From: Pyxidicoccus sp. MSG2 | GTDB taxonomy: Bacteria > Myxococcota > Myxococcia > Myxococcales > Myxococcaceae | DNA: 64,000 nt | NCBI RefSeq assembly: GCF_026626705.1 | Contig: NZ_JAPNKC010000001.1 | Location: 6,404,001 to 6,468,000 of the forward strand | Direction of reading: 5' to 3' | Part shown: positions 16,998-25,608 of the stretch, one piece after another | Layout of the letters: the number at the start of each line of letters is the position of its first letter | How positions within the stretch are numbered: position 1 is the first letter of the stretch | Translations under genes and position numbers: made by a program | Notes under the pieces: generated by a model | The model's input: only the letters and a program-made list of their open reading frames with translations | The model's database searches: none | Told to the model about the DNA's origin: nothing

Positions 16998-19900
16998 GGT
17001 GACAGGGGGGAGTAGGGGTCTTCACCCCGGGCCTTGAGTTCAAGCACGCAGTCGGCGATTGCTTGGGCGGTGAGTTCGCGTGCCGCATTCACGACATCTT
17101 CTGGGGGAGGCAGGGATGCGAAGTTTGTAGACATTTGCTTGGCGAGTGGATGGTCAATAGCTGCAGCCCGTCCCCACGCGACCAAGAGCGCGGCTTGAGC
17201 ATGCTCTTCCTTCTGGGCCGCAAGTAGCGCCTTCTCAAGGTCAAGCAAGGCAAGCACTTGTCCGTACTGATCGTTGATGGTCTCCAGGAGCAAGAAGGCT
17301 TGCCCAGCCAGGACTGCGGCGCGGAGAGATTGGGCAGCCGCAAATGCTGCACGGGCGAGATATCCGTGAGCTGAGGCAATGCCAAGGTGATTGTCGGTCT
17401 GCTCGTGGAGTTTCAATGCGGCGAGGTGCGCTGTGAAGGCTTGACGTGCGTCCTGTCGATGGAGGGCGAGGTTTCCGATTCCTGAGAGAACATTGGCCTC
17501 GCCGACTCGCTCCTTGATGGAGCGGAAGATGGGCAGGGCCCGTGCGTAGGCCGCCTCCGCCTCCTGGAGGCGATTGGTGCTTAGGTACAAGTCGCCCAGG
17601 GACTGCTCGGTATTGGCCTCGCCGAGTCGCTCCTCGATGGCGCGGTAGATGGGCAGGGCCCGTGCGTAGGCCACCTCCGCCTCCTGGAGCCGGTCGGTGC
17701 TTAGGTACAAGTCGCCCAGGGACTGCTCGGTATTGGCCTCGCCGAGTCGCACCTCGATGTCGCGGTAGATGGGCAGGGCCCGTGCGTAGGCCGCTTCCGC
17801 CTTCTGGAGGCGATTGGTGCGACGGTACAAGTCGCCCAGAGCCCGCTCGGTATTGGCCTCGCCGAGTCGCTCCTTGATGGAGCGGTAGATGGGCAGGGCC
17901 CGTGCGTAGGTCGCCTCCGCCTCCTGGAGCCGGTCGGTGCGAAGGTACAAGTCGCCCAGGGACTTCTCGGTATTGGCCTCGCCGAGTCGCTCCTCGATGG
18001 CGCGGAAGATGGGCAGGGCCCGCGCGTAGGCCGCTTCCGCCTCCTGGAACCGGTCGGTGCGACGGTACAAGTCGCCCAGGGACTGCTCGGTATTGGCCTC
18101 GCCGACTCGCTCCTCGATGGCGCGGTAGATGGGCAGGGCCCGTGCGTAGGCCGCTTCCGCCTCATGGAGGTGATTGGTGCGACGGTACAAGTCGCCCAGG
18201 GACTGCTCGGTATTGGCCTCGCCGACTCGCTCCTCGATGGCGCGGTAGATGGGCAGGGCCCGTGCGTAGGCCGCCTGCGCCTCCTGGAGCCGGTCGGTGC
18301 GAAGGTATAATGCGCCCAGGGACTGCTCGGTATTGGCCTCGCCGAGTCGCTCCTCGATGGCGCGGAAGATGGGCAGGGCCCGTGCGTAGGCCGCTTCCGC
18401 CTCCTGGTGGCGATTGGTGCGAAGGTACAAGTCGCCCAGGGACTTCTCGGTATTGGCCTCGCCGAGTCGCACCTCGATGGCGCGGTAGATGGGCAGGGCC
18501 CGTGCGTAGGCCGCCTCCGCCTCCTGGAGCCGGTCGGTGCGAAGGTACAAGTCGCCCAGGGACTGCTCGGTATTGGCCTCGCCGAGTCGCACCTCGATGG
18601 CGCGGAAGATGGGCAGGGCCCGTGCGTAGGCCGCTTCCGCCTCCTGGAGGCGATTGGTACGACGGTACAAGTCGCCCAGAGCCCGCTCGGTATTGGCCTC
18701 GCCGAGTCGCTCCTTGATGGAGCGGTAGATGGGCAGGGCCCGTGCGTAGGTCGCCTCCGCCTCCTGGAGCCGGTCGGTGCGAAGGTACAAGTCGCCCAGG
18801 GCCTTTGCGGTGTTGGCTATGGAACTCTCATTCGAGAGGGTCTCCAGGATTGCCATTGCTCGCCGTCCAATTTTGATGGCGCCACGTGCAAGTCCCGAGA
18901 AGAGCATCAAACTGCTGAAATGGTAGAATGCGTCGCCAAGGCTCGTGGCAAGCATGAGTACGTCCGGCCCGATGGGCGAAGGTAGTGGCGTTCCTTCGAG
19001 CATCTGGCAAAGCGACGTGAGATTGGCCTCCTCGCGTGCTCCATGCCCAATGGCTTCCCTGGCACCGCGCTTGCCAACTCTGGCATGAAGTGAGCCCAGC
19101 CATGCGGCGAGCGCCTGGGCCATGGAGATCGCCAAGGCCAGTCGGCGCTCCTGTGGAAGTGCATCCGCGTTTCTCGCGGCATACGCACGGATGGGAGCAG
19201 GTAGCGTTAGCCGACGCTCAGCGCCCTGTTCGTCCGCCAGATTGGCGCGCAGCAGTCGCCCTTTCCTGTCCTCCGCACCAGGACCGAAGATCATTGGAAG
19301 CAGGAGGCTTGGAACTCCAGCCGGAAACCAGGAAAGCACGACGAACATCTCTGCGGTCTCTGGGTGCTTTTCCCGAAACGGTAGCCAAGAGAGGTTCAGG
19401 CTGCTGATGAGGCGCTTGAGCCGCAGGCGTGAATCCGGTGTCTGGTCCACGTCATCCACAAAGGCGCCGTCGACAAGCAACTCGATTTCGCCTCCGTGGA
19501 GGCGGTCCACAAGCTCAGAGAGCTGCACGCTGCCAATCAGCGGAGCGACCAGCATCAGGGAGAGCGGGTGCCCATCAATCCATTCCAGAAGCCTTTCGAG
19601 TTCCGGAGAAGCATGCTCCTTTGGGACAAGCAGTGCCCCTGCCGCCGAGATCAAGGCCTCACGCGCCGCCTCCGGTGGGAGTCGTCCAATCGGGAACTCC
19701 GCCTCCGCTGCACTACGCAGATTGCCAAGCCGTGTGCGCGTTGCGAGGAGAAACCGAATGCCAGAGGCTCCTCGGAGCAGCGCCTCCAGGAATTGCTGCA
19801 AGCCTGCTCGATCCGTTCGAATCAGGTCTTCGGCATTGTCCAAGACGACCAGTGCGATCAAATCCCCAAGGAACCGAGCGAGAGAAGGACCATCTGCGTG

Positions 19901-21463
19901 CTTCTCAGGGTCCGCTCCGAATGTAGTCGCAATCAGCACCCGGAGGGCGCCGACATCGCGTACCTCATCAAGGGAAAGCCAGATGGAACGCTGAAGGCGG
20001 AGCTGCGTGTCCTCCGTGGCCCTGCGAGCAATTCCCAGTGCCACCTCCGTCTTGCCTATGCCGGGCAGCCCCGTGACCGAAACGAGCCGCCCCTGTCGAA
20101 GGAGCGCCAGTCCTCGTCCAATCTCATTGTGCCTGCCCCTAAAATGAACCCAGGGCGGAGGTGCATTCTCGACGAGGATAACCCCCGGTGGCCGGGAGAC
20201 CTTCAGCTCGGAATCGAGCAGGCCGTCGACCATCTGCTTCAGCGTCACGCTCCTGAGCCCACGAGGACGGGCGTAGTAGACGGTGGCCGCCCATTGAAGG
20301 TCCGAGTCCGAGCGTTCGCGGCGACTTTCGCTGACAGCTCGCTCAAGGTCTCCCTCGGCGGCGCCTCGAAGACTGCTCAGGAGGGTTTCGGCGATTCGCT
20401 CGGTGCCTTCGGCGCGCAGAGCGGCATGCGAGGATACCACTGCGGCAAGCCCTCCGCGCGTCGGGTTCAGCAACTGCGAGGCAAGTGCTCCGCTGACAGG
20501 ATGATGGCGCGCGCCATGGCACGTCCAGAGCAGGGCGACCTGCGCCCCTCCTCTTCGCAGGACACTCGCGAGCTCGCTTGCGCTTATGGGGGTGCCCACG
20601 TCGTCTGGAAATGCCGGGTGGCCATCATCGTGAAGCCAGACCGAGCCCCCCTCTGGAAATCCATGGGCGACGAGGGAAATGAGCTCGGTGGGGTGCTCGG
20701 ACTCGAGCCGGCGTGAAAGGGTGCCGAGAGAGGCATGACGGCATGGAGACCTGACCATGAACCCCAGCCCGCGAGCCGCTTCAGCGGTCTGCTCCTCATG
20801 GCGATGTAGCAATGACTCCGGGAGTGCTGAGTTCGAGGCGAACCGTCCATCTGGGTCCCGAGGATTGGCCCAGGCGACCATGATGGAGTGGCCCTCTTGG
20901 AGTTGGAAGGCATGGCTCTCCAGCCCACGGAGTGTCCGGACCAGCGAGGCGCCGTGCTCCTGAAACAGGAACCCGTGGTCGTCTGCGAGCAGCTCGAACG
21001 GTAGCTCCGCGACCTGAACAGCGGCGCCACTGTCTGGCAGGTGGAACTCGAGCCGCAAGGGACGTCGGGTCACTCGACGACGGGTCTGGATTTCCGTCCA
21101 TAGCCGTTGAGTGGGCTGCCCCGGGCGGAGCAACCGTGAAAGCAGGTGCCGGCCGAACAGCAGGCCATCTTGGGAGAGTCCCGGCTCGCCTTGATGGAAC
21201 ATGAGGAGGAACTCCTCACCGGAAAGCGAAAGCCCTGGTATCTCCTCCTTCCCGAAGGAGAGGTTGACGGTGTCGGTGGCATCCAGGCCGCTGCGTTCAC
21301 GATCGAAGAGCGTGACAGTGAAGATGCCCTCCGGTGCCTGCTCTCGATCAGAGCATCCGAGCCAGAGTTCGACTGCGTAGGCGGTGTTGTCCTGCAATGT
21401 ACCCCCCGGACGATTCGCCAAGTCTAACACGCCCACTTCAATCCGTTGTTCGGCGGCTGGCAT
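16994..21463 (-). CDS. CHAT peptidase - STAND/NB-ARC ATPase - TPR protein, candidate conflict-system sensor
   Basis: 1489 residues from the ATG at 21463. Residues 1-140 are an unassigned beta-rich domain. A CHAT caspase-like domain follows (about 190-400) with catalytic His267 in LVAHGFPEGG and Cys315 in LLWTCHGARH. Then a STAND ATPase: Walker A GLPGIGKT (465-472), Walker B ALVVLDNAED (Asp542), sensor FLLATRTR (571-578) and GHPLSLML (~631). The C-terminal part (about 900-1400) has eleven 40-residue TPR units, nearly identical to each other, then diverged TPRs. This is the layout of switch-type proteins in which ligand binding to the repeats drives ATPase oligomerisation and peptidase firing. 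No Shine-Dalgarno is clear. Defence or self-recognition function is inferred. Confidence 0.85.
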   Translation of the reverse strand: MPAAEQRIEVGVLDLANRPGGTLQDNTAYAVELWLGCSDREQAPEGIFTVTLFDRERSGLDATDTVNLSFGKEEIPGLSLSGEEFLLMFHQGEPGLSQDGLLFGRHLLSRLLRPGQPTQRLWTEIQTRRRVTRRPLRLEFHLPDSGAAVQVAELPFELLADDHGFLFQEHGASLVRTLRGLESHAFQLQEGHSIMVAWANPRDPDGRFASNSALPESLLHRHEEQTAEAARGLGFMVRSPCRHASLGTLSRRLESEHPTELISLVAHGFPEGGSVWLHDDGHPAFPDDVGTPISASELASVLRRGGAQVALLWTCHGARHHPVSGALASQLLNPTRGGLAAVVSSHAALRAEGTERIAETLLSSLRGAAEGDLERAVSESRRERSDSDLQWAATVYYARPRGLRSVTLKQMVDGLLDSELKVSRPPGVILVENAPPPWVHFRGRHNEIGRGLALLRQGRLVSVTGLPGIGKTEVALGIARRATEDTQLRLQRSIWLSLDEVRDVGALRVLIATTFGADPEKHADGPSLARFLGDLIALVVLDNAEDLIRTDRAGLQQFLEALLRGASGIRFLLATRTRLGNLRSAAEAEFPIGRLPPEAAREALISAAGALLVPKEHASPELERLLEWIDGHPLSLMLVAPLIGSVQLSELVDRLHGGEIELLVDGAFVDDVDQTPDSRLRLKRLISSLNLSWLPFREKHPETAEMFVVLSWFPAGVPSLLLPMIFGPGAEDRKGRLLRANLADEQGAERRLTLPAPIRAYAARNADALPQERRLALAISMAQALAAWLGSLHARVGKRGAREAIGHGAREEANLTSLCQMLEGTPLPSPIGPDVLMLATSLGDAFYHFSSLMLFSGLARGAIKIGRRAMAILETLSNESSIANTAKALGDLYLRTDRLQEAEATYARALPIYRSIKERLGEANTERALGDLYRRTNRLQEAEAAYARALPIFRAIEVRLGEANTEQSLGDLYLRTDRLQEAEAAYARALPIYRAIEVRLGEANTEKSLGDLYLRTNRHQEAEAAYARALPIFRAIEERLGEANTEQSLGALYLRTDRLQEAQAAYARALPIYRAIEERVGEANTEQSLGDLYRRTNHLHEAEAAYARALPIYRAIEERVGEANTEQSLGDLYRRTDRFQEAEAAYARALPIFRAIEERLGEANTEKSLGDLYLRTDRLQEAEATYARALPIYRSIKERLGEANTERALGDLYRRTNRLQKAEAAYARALPIYRDIEVRLGEANTEQSLGDLYLSTDRLQEAEVAYARALPIYRAIEERLGEANTEQSLGDLYLSTNRLQEAEAAYARALPIFRSIKERVGEANVLSGIGNLALHRQDARQAFTAHLAALKLHEQTDNHLGIASAHGYLARAAFAAAQSLRAAVLAGQAFLLLETINDQYGQVLALLDLEKALLAAQKEEHAQAALLVAWGRAAAIDHPLAKQMSTNFASLPPPEDVVNAARELTAQAIADCVLELKARGEDPYSPLSP
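17504..18815 (-). repeat. Eleven tandem 120-bp TPR-coding repeats
   Basis: Units of exactly 120 bp (40 codons) follow each other without spacers; each codes a TPR built on LGDLYxRTxRLQEAEAAYARALPI. Most units differ at only a few positions. Positions 17821-17960 and 18661-18800 are identical except near one end, a second-order duplication with an 840-bp (seven-unit) period. This argues for recent expansion by unequal recombination. Confidence 0.92.
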
Positions 21464-21589
21464 CGGCGTGAAGGGAAGGTGTCGTGTGCAGGTGCGCCAC
21501 TCGCGAGTCAGTCTTTCAGCACCCGCACCAGCGAGTCCTGGGGAGCAGCCGCGCTGCTCAGCGCGCCGCAATCGCACGAATGTCCCCGG

Positions 21590-22181
21590 CGGCGGTGGCC
21601 ACGTACGCGGATGCGCTGCTGCAGCGCTCGCGGACGACGCCGGGCGCGAATCCGGCGGACCAGGAGAAGCTGAAGAAGATTCTGGAGAGCAGCCACCGCA
21701 TCCTGCGCTTCACGCGGGATTTGAGGACAAGCCGGAGCGGGTGCAGCTCAACGCCGTGGTCGACATGGCGGTGGGCTTCTGCGAGCACGTGGTGGCGCAG
21801 GCGCGCGTCAGCGTGCACCGCGAGTACTCGGAGCTGCCGCCGCTGTCCGCGGTGCGCGCCAACCTGGTGCAGGTGTTCGTCAACCTCATCACCAACGCGT
21901 GCCACGCGATGCCGCCCGGTGGCTCGGTGTACCTGTCCACGGGCCGGGAGGGGCAGGACGCGGTGGTGACGGTGCGCGACACGGGCACGGGCATCGACCC
22001 CAAGCACCTGCAGCGCATCTTCGAGCCGTTCTTCACCACCAAGCCGGAGGGGAAGGGCACCGGCCTGGGCCTGTCCATCTGCCAGGGAATCGTCGAGAAC
22101 CACGGCGGCCGGCTCACGGTGGAGAGCACCGTGGGTTCGGGTACGACGTTCACCGTGCGGCTGCCGCTGCCGGTGGGGTGA
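21590..22181 (+). pseudogene. Truncated, frameshifted copy of the histidine kinase 3' end
   Basis: Corresponds to residues ~435-638 of the kinase at 13643-15559. The phosphoacceptor His, all sensor domains and the start are missing. A 22-bp net deletion near 21720 (where the parent has LVSYARPAQ) shifts the frame, so the upstream part and the intact ATPase part (N, G1, F, G2 boxes all conserved) are in different frames. It cannot make a working kinase; an isolated ATPase domain from an internal start is possible but not supported by a ribosome site. It forms the right repeat of the inserted segment. Confidence 0.88.
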
Positions 22182-22186
22182 GGGCG
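21590..22186 (+). repeat. Right direct repeat
   Basis: 597 bp matching 14946-15564. Five of the differences after the indel are synonymous (in the PPGG codons and in the GTT codons near the end), as expected for alleles that diverged under selection rather than by decay in place. Confidence 0.9.
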
Positions 22187-22214
22187 CGCGGCCCGGTGAG
22201 CCGAGCCGCGCGCC
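22183..22214. terminator. GC-rich stem-loop between convergent genes
   Basis: GGCGCGCGGC (22183-22192) and GCCGCGCGCC (22205-22214) are perfect 10-bp arms with a 12-nt loop directly after the right kinase remnant and before the convergent glycosidase gene. No T-run follows, so it may act as a bidirectional, factor-assisted terminator. It may be the original terminator of the kinase gene. Confidence 0.5.
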
Positions 22215-22230
22215 GGTGTGGGGACGCGCC

Positions 22231-24045
22231 CTAGAAGGAGTGCGTCACCGCGCCCGTCGTGGTGTCCTGAAGCATGTAGCCCCGCGCGAAGTCCATCCGG
22301 TACGAGGTTCCTCCGAGGTAGTAGGGCTCGGTGCGGGCGTAGCCGAAGACACCGACGCCCCCGTTGGCCATGTAGTGCTGGTACCAGGCGCCCTGGATGA
22401 TGAGCACCTGGGCGCCGGCCACGGGCCACTCCTCGAGCTGGAGCATGTTGGGGCCCAGCGAGCCCCCGTCGAAGTCCTGCACCACGCCGCGGCTGATGGA
22501 GGAGTCCCACCGGTGCCGGTCCGCGCCACCACCTTTGTCGACGGGGAAGCCGCCGACGTGCGTGAAGCCGATGGCCATCCACTTCTCGTAGAAGCGGCCA
22601 TACACGTAGCCAGCCTCGCTGCGGCCGTCCGCCAGGCCCAGGGCGCCCAGGCCGCTCTCCCAGATGCCGTTCATGAAGTGCTGGACCTGGCCGTTGCCCC
22701 ACCGGTGCACGTACGGCCCTCCGCCAAAGCTCCGGGGCTGCCCCACCAGGTTCCGGGCCTGGTCGTGCCGGTGGAACGCCCTCAGCAACGGGTCGGGTGA
22801 CTGCAACGCGCCGCAGGCGGGCGGGGTGACCTGGCCCGTCGGCCAGCTCTCGTCACCTGCCGGGAGCACCTGCCACGCAGCACGCTGGGCGGGCCCCGGC
22901 CGGCCGTTGAAGTTGGCGAAGACGTTGTAGCTGAGCTTCGTGGCACCCAGGCCGCAGTGGGCTTGCGGCACGTGCCTCAGCCCGAGCCAGTTCGTCCCTC
23001 GCGGGTCCGCCGTGTCCTTGTTCTCTTCGTCACGCCACGCGTACCAATACACGCGCTGGAACTGGGGGTAGCGGTTGAGCGTCTCCAGCACGTATTTCAG
23101 CTCGGCGGCCTGGGTGGCCTGGCGCCAGTAGTACACCTGCGAGCCGCTCCGGTTGGCGCCGAAGCCCACTTCCGTCACGTAGATGGGCTGGCCCGAGGGC
23201 ACGAGCTCCCGGCCCGCGCTGTCGCGGAGGTTCCGGATGTTGAGGATGACGTCCTCGAAGTTGCCGCTCGCATAGGAGAACCCCTTCTGCGAGGGCAGCA
23301 CGTTGAGGTTGCCGTACGCGTGCATCCCGATGGCGTCACCCGGCAGCACGTTGCGCCCCTGGGCCGCCTTGAAGTTGCGGACGGGCGTGGAGTCATAGAC
23401 CTGCCGGAACAGGACGTCGTCGTCCCACCGCGACAGGGCGCCCATGATGAGCTTCCGGGTGCCGCCACGCCCCTTGTAGTGCTCGTAGGCGCGCACGCAC
23501 AGCAGCGCGAACTCCTCCCCCATGAAGCGACCGTCGGTGCGCCGCATGTCATAAACGTCGGGCTCGTTCCAGAGCTCCCACGCCTCGACGCCATACGACG
23601 TACCATTCACGTTGGTGTACGTCGTGTCGTGCCAGTCGAGGGCTTCCTTGAAGATGGGCACGAACCGGTTGTCGAAGTCCTGGGGGCCGGAGGTGTTCAC
23701 GGGCTTGACGCTCTTGTTGAGCATCGAGTTCACCGTCAACACGCCGATGACGCGGATGCTCCGCTCACCCGCCCACTGGACGATGTTCTTGTACGAGGTG
23801 ATGTACGTGCTTCGTTCGGGTTCGCTGTCCGGATAGATGAATTCGACCCGGATGTGGCTCGCCCCGATGTTCTTGAGGTCGTCGAGCTGGCGCGGCCCGA
23901 GCTGCTGGACGGTCTTGTCCCCTGTGTAGAGCCAGCCGGTGACGACGCCCGTCTCCACTGCCTGGGAGACACCAGGTGACAGCGCGCAAAGGCACAGCAG
24001 TAGCAAGGCCAGGACGCGAGGTCCGGCCCAAGGCATCTTCGACAT
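22231..24045 (-). CDS. Secreted clan GH-A-like glycoside hydrolase with LGFP-like C-terminal repeats
   Basis: 604 residues; the ATG at 24045 has AGGGG about 7 nt upstream. A signal peptide runs to SQA (about 29). The TIM-barrel part carries the acid/base Glu161 in WELWNEPDV and a candidate nucleophile Glu292 in IYVTEVGFG, the spacing expected for clan A enzymes such as GH5 or GH39. The C-terminal ~200 residues contain units like MAIGFTHVGGFPVDKGGGADRH and RTEPYYLGG, resembling LGFP wall-binding repeats. It probably degrades an extracellular polysaccharide, perhaps of prey or plant origin. The exact GH family is not certain. Confidence 0.75.
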   Translation of the reverse strand: MSKMPWAGPRVLALLLLCLCALSPGVSQAVETGVVTGWLYTGDKTVQQLGPRQLDDLKNIGASHIRVEFIYPDSEPERSTYITSYKNIVQWAGERSIRVIGVLTVNSMLNKSVKPVNTSGPQDFDNRFVPIFKEALDWHDTTYTNVNGTSYGVEAWELWNEPDVYDMRRTDGRFMGEEFALLCVRAYEHYKGRGGTRKLIMGALSRWDDDVLFRQVYDSTPVRNFKAAQGRNVLPGDAIGMHAYGNLNVLPSQKGFSYASGNFEDVILNIRNLRDSAGRELVPSGQPIYVTEVGFGANRSGSQVYYWRQATQAAELKYVLETLNRYPQFQRVYWYAWRDEENKDTADPRGTNWLGLRHVPQAHCGLGATKLSYNVFANFNGRPGPAQRAAWQVLPAGDESWPTGQVTPPACGALQSPDPLLRAFHRHDQARNLVGQPRSFGGGPYVHRWGNGQVQHFMNGIWESGLGALGLADGRSEAGYVYGRFYEKWMAIGFTHVGGFPVDKGGGADRHRWDSSISRGVVQDFDGGSLGPNMLQLEEWPVAGAQVLIIQGAWYQHYMANGGVGVFGYARTEPYYLGGTSYRMDFARGYMLQDTTTGAVTHSF

Positions 24046-24151
24046 GTGGTGATTCCCCCTCTTCAGACGGAAGGGCAACACGGCCCTTCCGCCTTCCAAC
24101 CTATACCGACATGACGGAGTGACTCAGCTTCAATCCGGTGAACACCTGGAG

Positions 24152-24967
24152 TCAGCGCGCCGCCATCAGCGCGTTGAGCTGGGGGTAGGGCATCGCCCCC
24201 TCCGCCAGCGACGCGGTGGCGCCGTCCTTCAGGAAGGCGGTGGCCAGCGCGGCGGCTCTACCGAAGACAGCCTGGGCGATGCCCGCGCCCGCGCTGAGAC
24301 GCCGGACGCCCAGGGACGCGAGCTCCGCGGGGGAGGGGAGTCCGGGGACCGCCATGACGTTCAGCGGAAGCTTCGCCGCCGAGGCAATCGCCCGGATGTC
24401 CGCTGCGTCCGACACGCCCGGAACGAAGAGTCCGTCCGCCCCCGCCGCGCGATAGCGCTCGGCGCGCTTCAGGGCCTCCTCGACGCGGCGCTCCTTGGGC
24501 GCCAGCCCGCGCAGGAAGACGTCCGTGCGCACGTTGACGAACAGGTCCACGCCGAGGCGGGCGCTGGCGCGCTTCACCTGCTCCAGCTTCGCGCAGAGGA
24601 GGTCCGGCGCCTCGCTGCCGTCCTCGATGTTGATGCCCACCGCGCCCGCCTCCATCACCGCGGCGACCGTCTCGCCCACGGCGGCGGGGTCATTCGAGTA
24701 GCCACCCTCCATGTCCACGGTGAGCGGCACCCGGATGACGCGCGTCATCTCCGCCACCGTCGCGGCGAGCAGGCGCACCGGCAGGTGGTCTCCATCCGCG
24801 TAGCCGTGCGCCCACGCCACGCCGGCGCTGGTCGTGGCGACGGCCTTGGAGCCCAGGCTCTCCATCAGCCGCGCGCTGCCGGCATCCCAGGCATTGGTGA
24901 GCAGCAGCAACCCTTCGGTGTGCAGCTGGCGGAACACCTGCGCGTTCATCGATTGGGACGAGGTCAT
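24152..24967 (-). CDS. Isocitrate lyase / PEP mutase family enzyme
   Basis: 271 residues with GGAAGG before the ATG at 24967. Family features: NAWDAGSARLMESLG (substrate loop), metal-binding DMEGGYSNDP, GINIEDGSE, NVRTDVFLRG and LPLNVMAVPGLP. The ICL/PEPM superfamily includes methylisocitrate lyases, oxaloacetate decarboxylases and phosphonate enzymes. The catalytic KKCGH-type lyase motif of true isocitrate lyases is absent, so a decarboxylase or C-C lyase of unknown substrate is likelier. It stands 92 bp after the Ogt gene on the same strand and may be read from that operon. Confidence 0.78.
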   Translation of the reverse strand: MTSSQSMNAQVFRQLHTEGLLLLTNAWDAGSARLMESLGSKAVATTSAGVAWAHGYADGDHLPVRLLAATVAEMTRVIRVPLTVDMEGGYSNDPAAVGETVAAVMEAGAVGINIEDGSEAPDLLCAKLEQVKRASARLGVDLFVNVRTDVFLRGLAPKERRVEEALKRAERYRAAGADGLFVPGVSDAADIRAIASAAKLPLNVMAVPGLPSPAELASLGVRRLSAGAGIAQAVFGRAAALATAFLKDGATASLAEGAMPYPQLNALMAAR

Positions 24968-25059
24968 GAGATGGGGCCTTCCTTTCAGTGGGCACAGGAA
25001 TGCATTCCAGCGTGCGGGTTCGCACGACGTTTTCACGCACGAAATCGCGGCGTTGATTG

Positions 25060-25608
25060 CTACCGGGCGAACGGCAGGAGCGACTGGGGGGCGCCGTGGC
25101 CCTCGTGCGCGAGCAGCCAGCGCTTCCGCTCGATTCCGCCGCCATAGCCGGTGAGCGACCCATTGGCGCCCACGACGCGATGGCAGGGCACGACGATGCC
25201 CACCGGATTGGAGCCATTCGCGTGCCCCACCGCGCGCACCGCGGCCGGGCGTTCGATGCGGCGCGCGAGCTCGGAGTACGAGACTGTCGTACCACACGGG
25301 ATGTCGCGCAGCGCGGCCCACACCGTCCGCTGGAAGGGCGTGCCGCCCGTCTCCACGGGCAGGCCGGTGATGACGCCGAGGTCTCCCGCGAAGTAGCGGC
25401 CCATCGTCGCGGTGAGGCCCCCGGGGTTCTTCTCCGGCACCAGCTCGAAGCCGCGCTCTCCGTAGTGCAGGCGCAGCAACTGGAGCATGCGGGCTTCGTA
25501 GTCCGTCCAGTCGAGGGCGCGCAGCCGGCCTTCACGGTCGGCGACGATGACCAGCTCACCAATCGGCGTCTCGGTCCGGTCGATGAACAGGCGCAGGGGC
25601 TCAGCCAT
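25060..25608 (-). CDS. ogt: Methylated-DNA-[protein]-cysteine S-methyltransferase
   Basis: 182 residues. Removes methyl groups from O6-methylguanine by irreversible transfer to its own Cys. The active-site motif VVPCHRVVG and the DNA-binding helix region TPFQRTVWAALRDIPCG are intact; the C-terminal GYGGGIERKRWLLAHEG is typical. The start overlaps the last codons of the AdaA-AlkA gene by 8 bp, so the two repair proteins are translationally coupled. Ada-type transcriptional domains are not in this protein but in its partner. Confidence 0.92.
   Translation of the reverse strand: MAEPLRLFIDRTETPIGELVIVADREGRLRALDWTDYEARMLQLLRLHYGERGFELVPEKNPGGLTATMGRYFAGDLGVITGLPVETGGTPFQRTVWAALRDIPCGTTVSYSELARRIERPAAVRAVGHANGSNPVGIVVPCHRVVGANGSLTGYGGGIERKRWLLAHEGHGAPQSLLPFAR

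Larger units (their letters stand above)
15565..21589. mobile_element. Inserted ~6-kb segment between kinase-derived direct repeats
   Basis: The segment carries only two genes, both minus strand and overlapping by 4 bp (CHAT-STAND-TPR, then metallophosphoesterase). Their third codon positions are visibly less GC-rich than the flanking kinase genes, especially in 16994-21463, which suggests transfer. No integrase, transposase or terminal inverted repeat was found, so the move was probably by homologous recombination or by a recombinase acting from elsewhere. Calling it mobile is inference from the bracketing repeats. Confidence 0.6.

Noticed and set aside
17504..18815. Regularly spaced repeats as a CRISPR array
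   Set aside because: The units are 120 bp, directly contiguous without spacers, in frame, and encode TPR helices.
21384..22181. An open reading frame read as an intact small histidine kinase
   Set aside because: It has no sensor or phosphoacceptor His, the homologous part is broken by a 22-bp deletion that shifts the frame, and the first ~110 residues are unrelated to any kinase.
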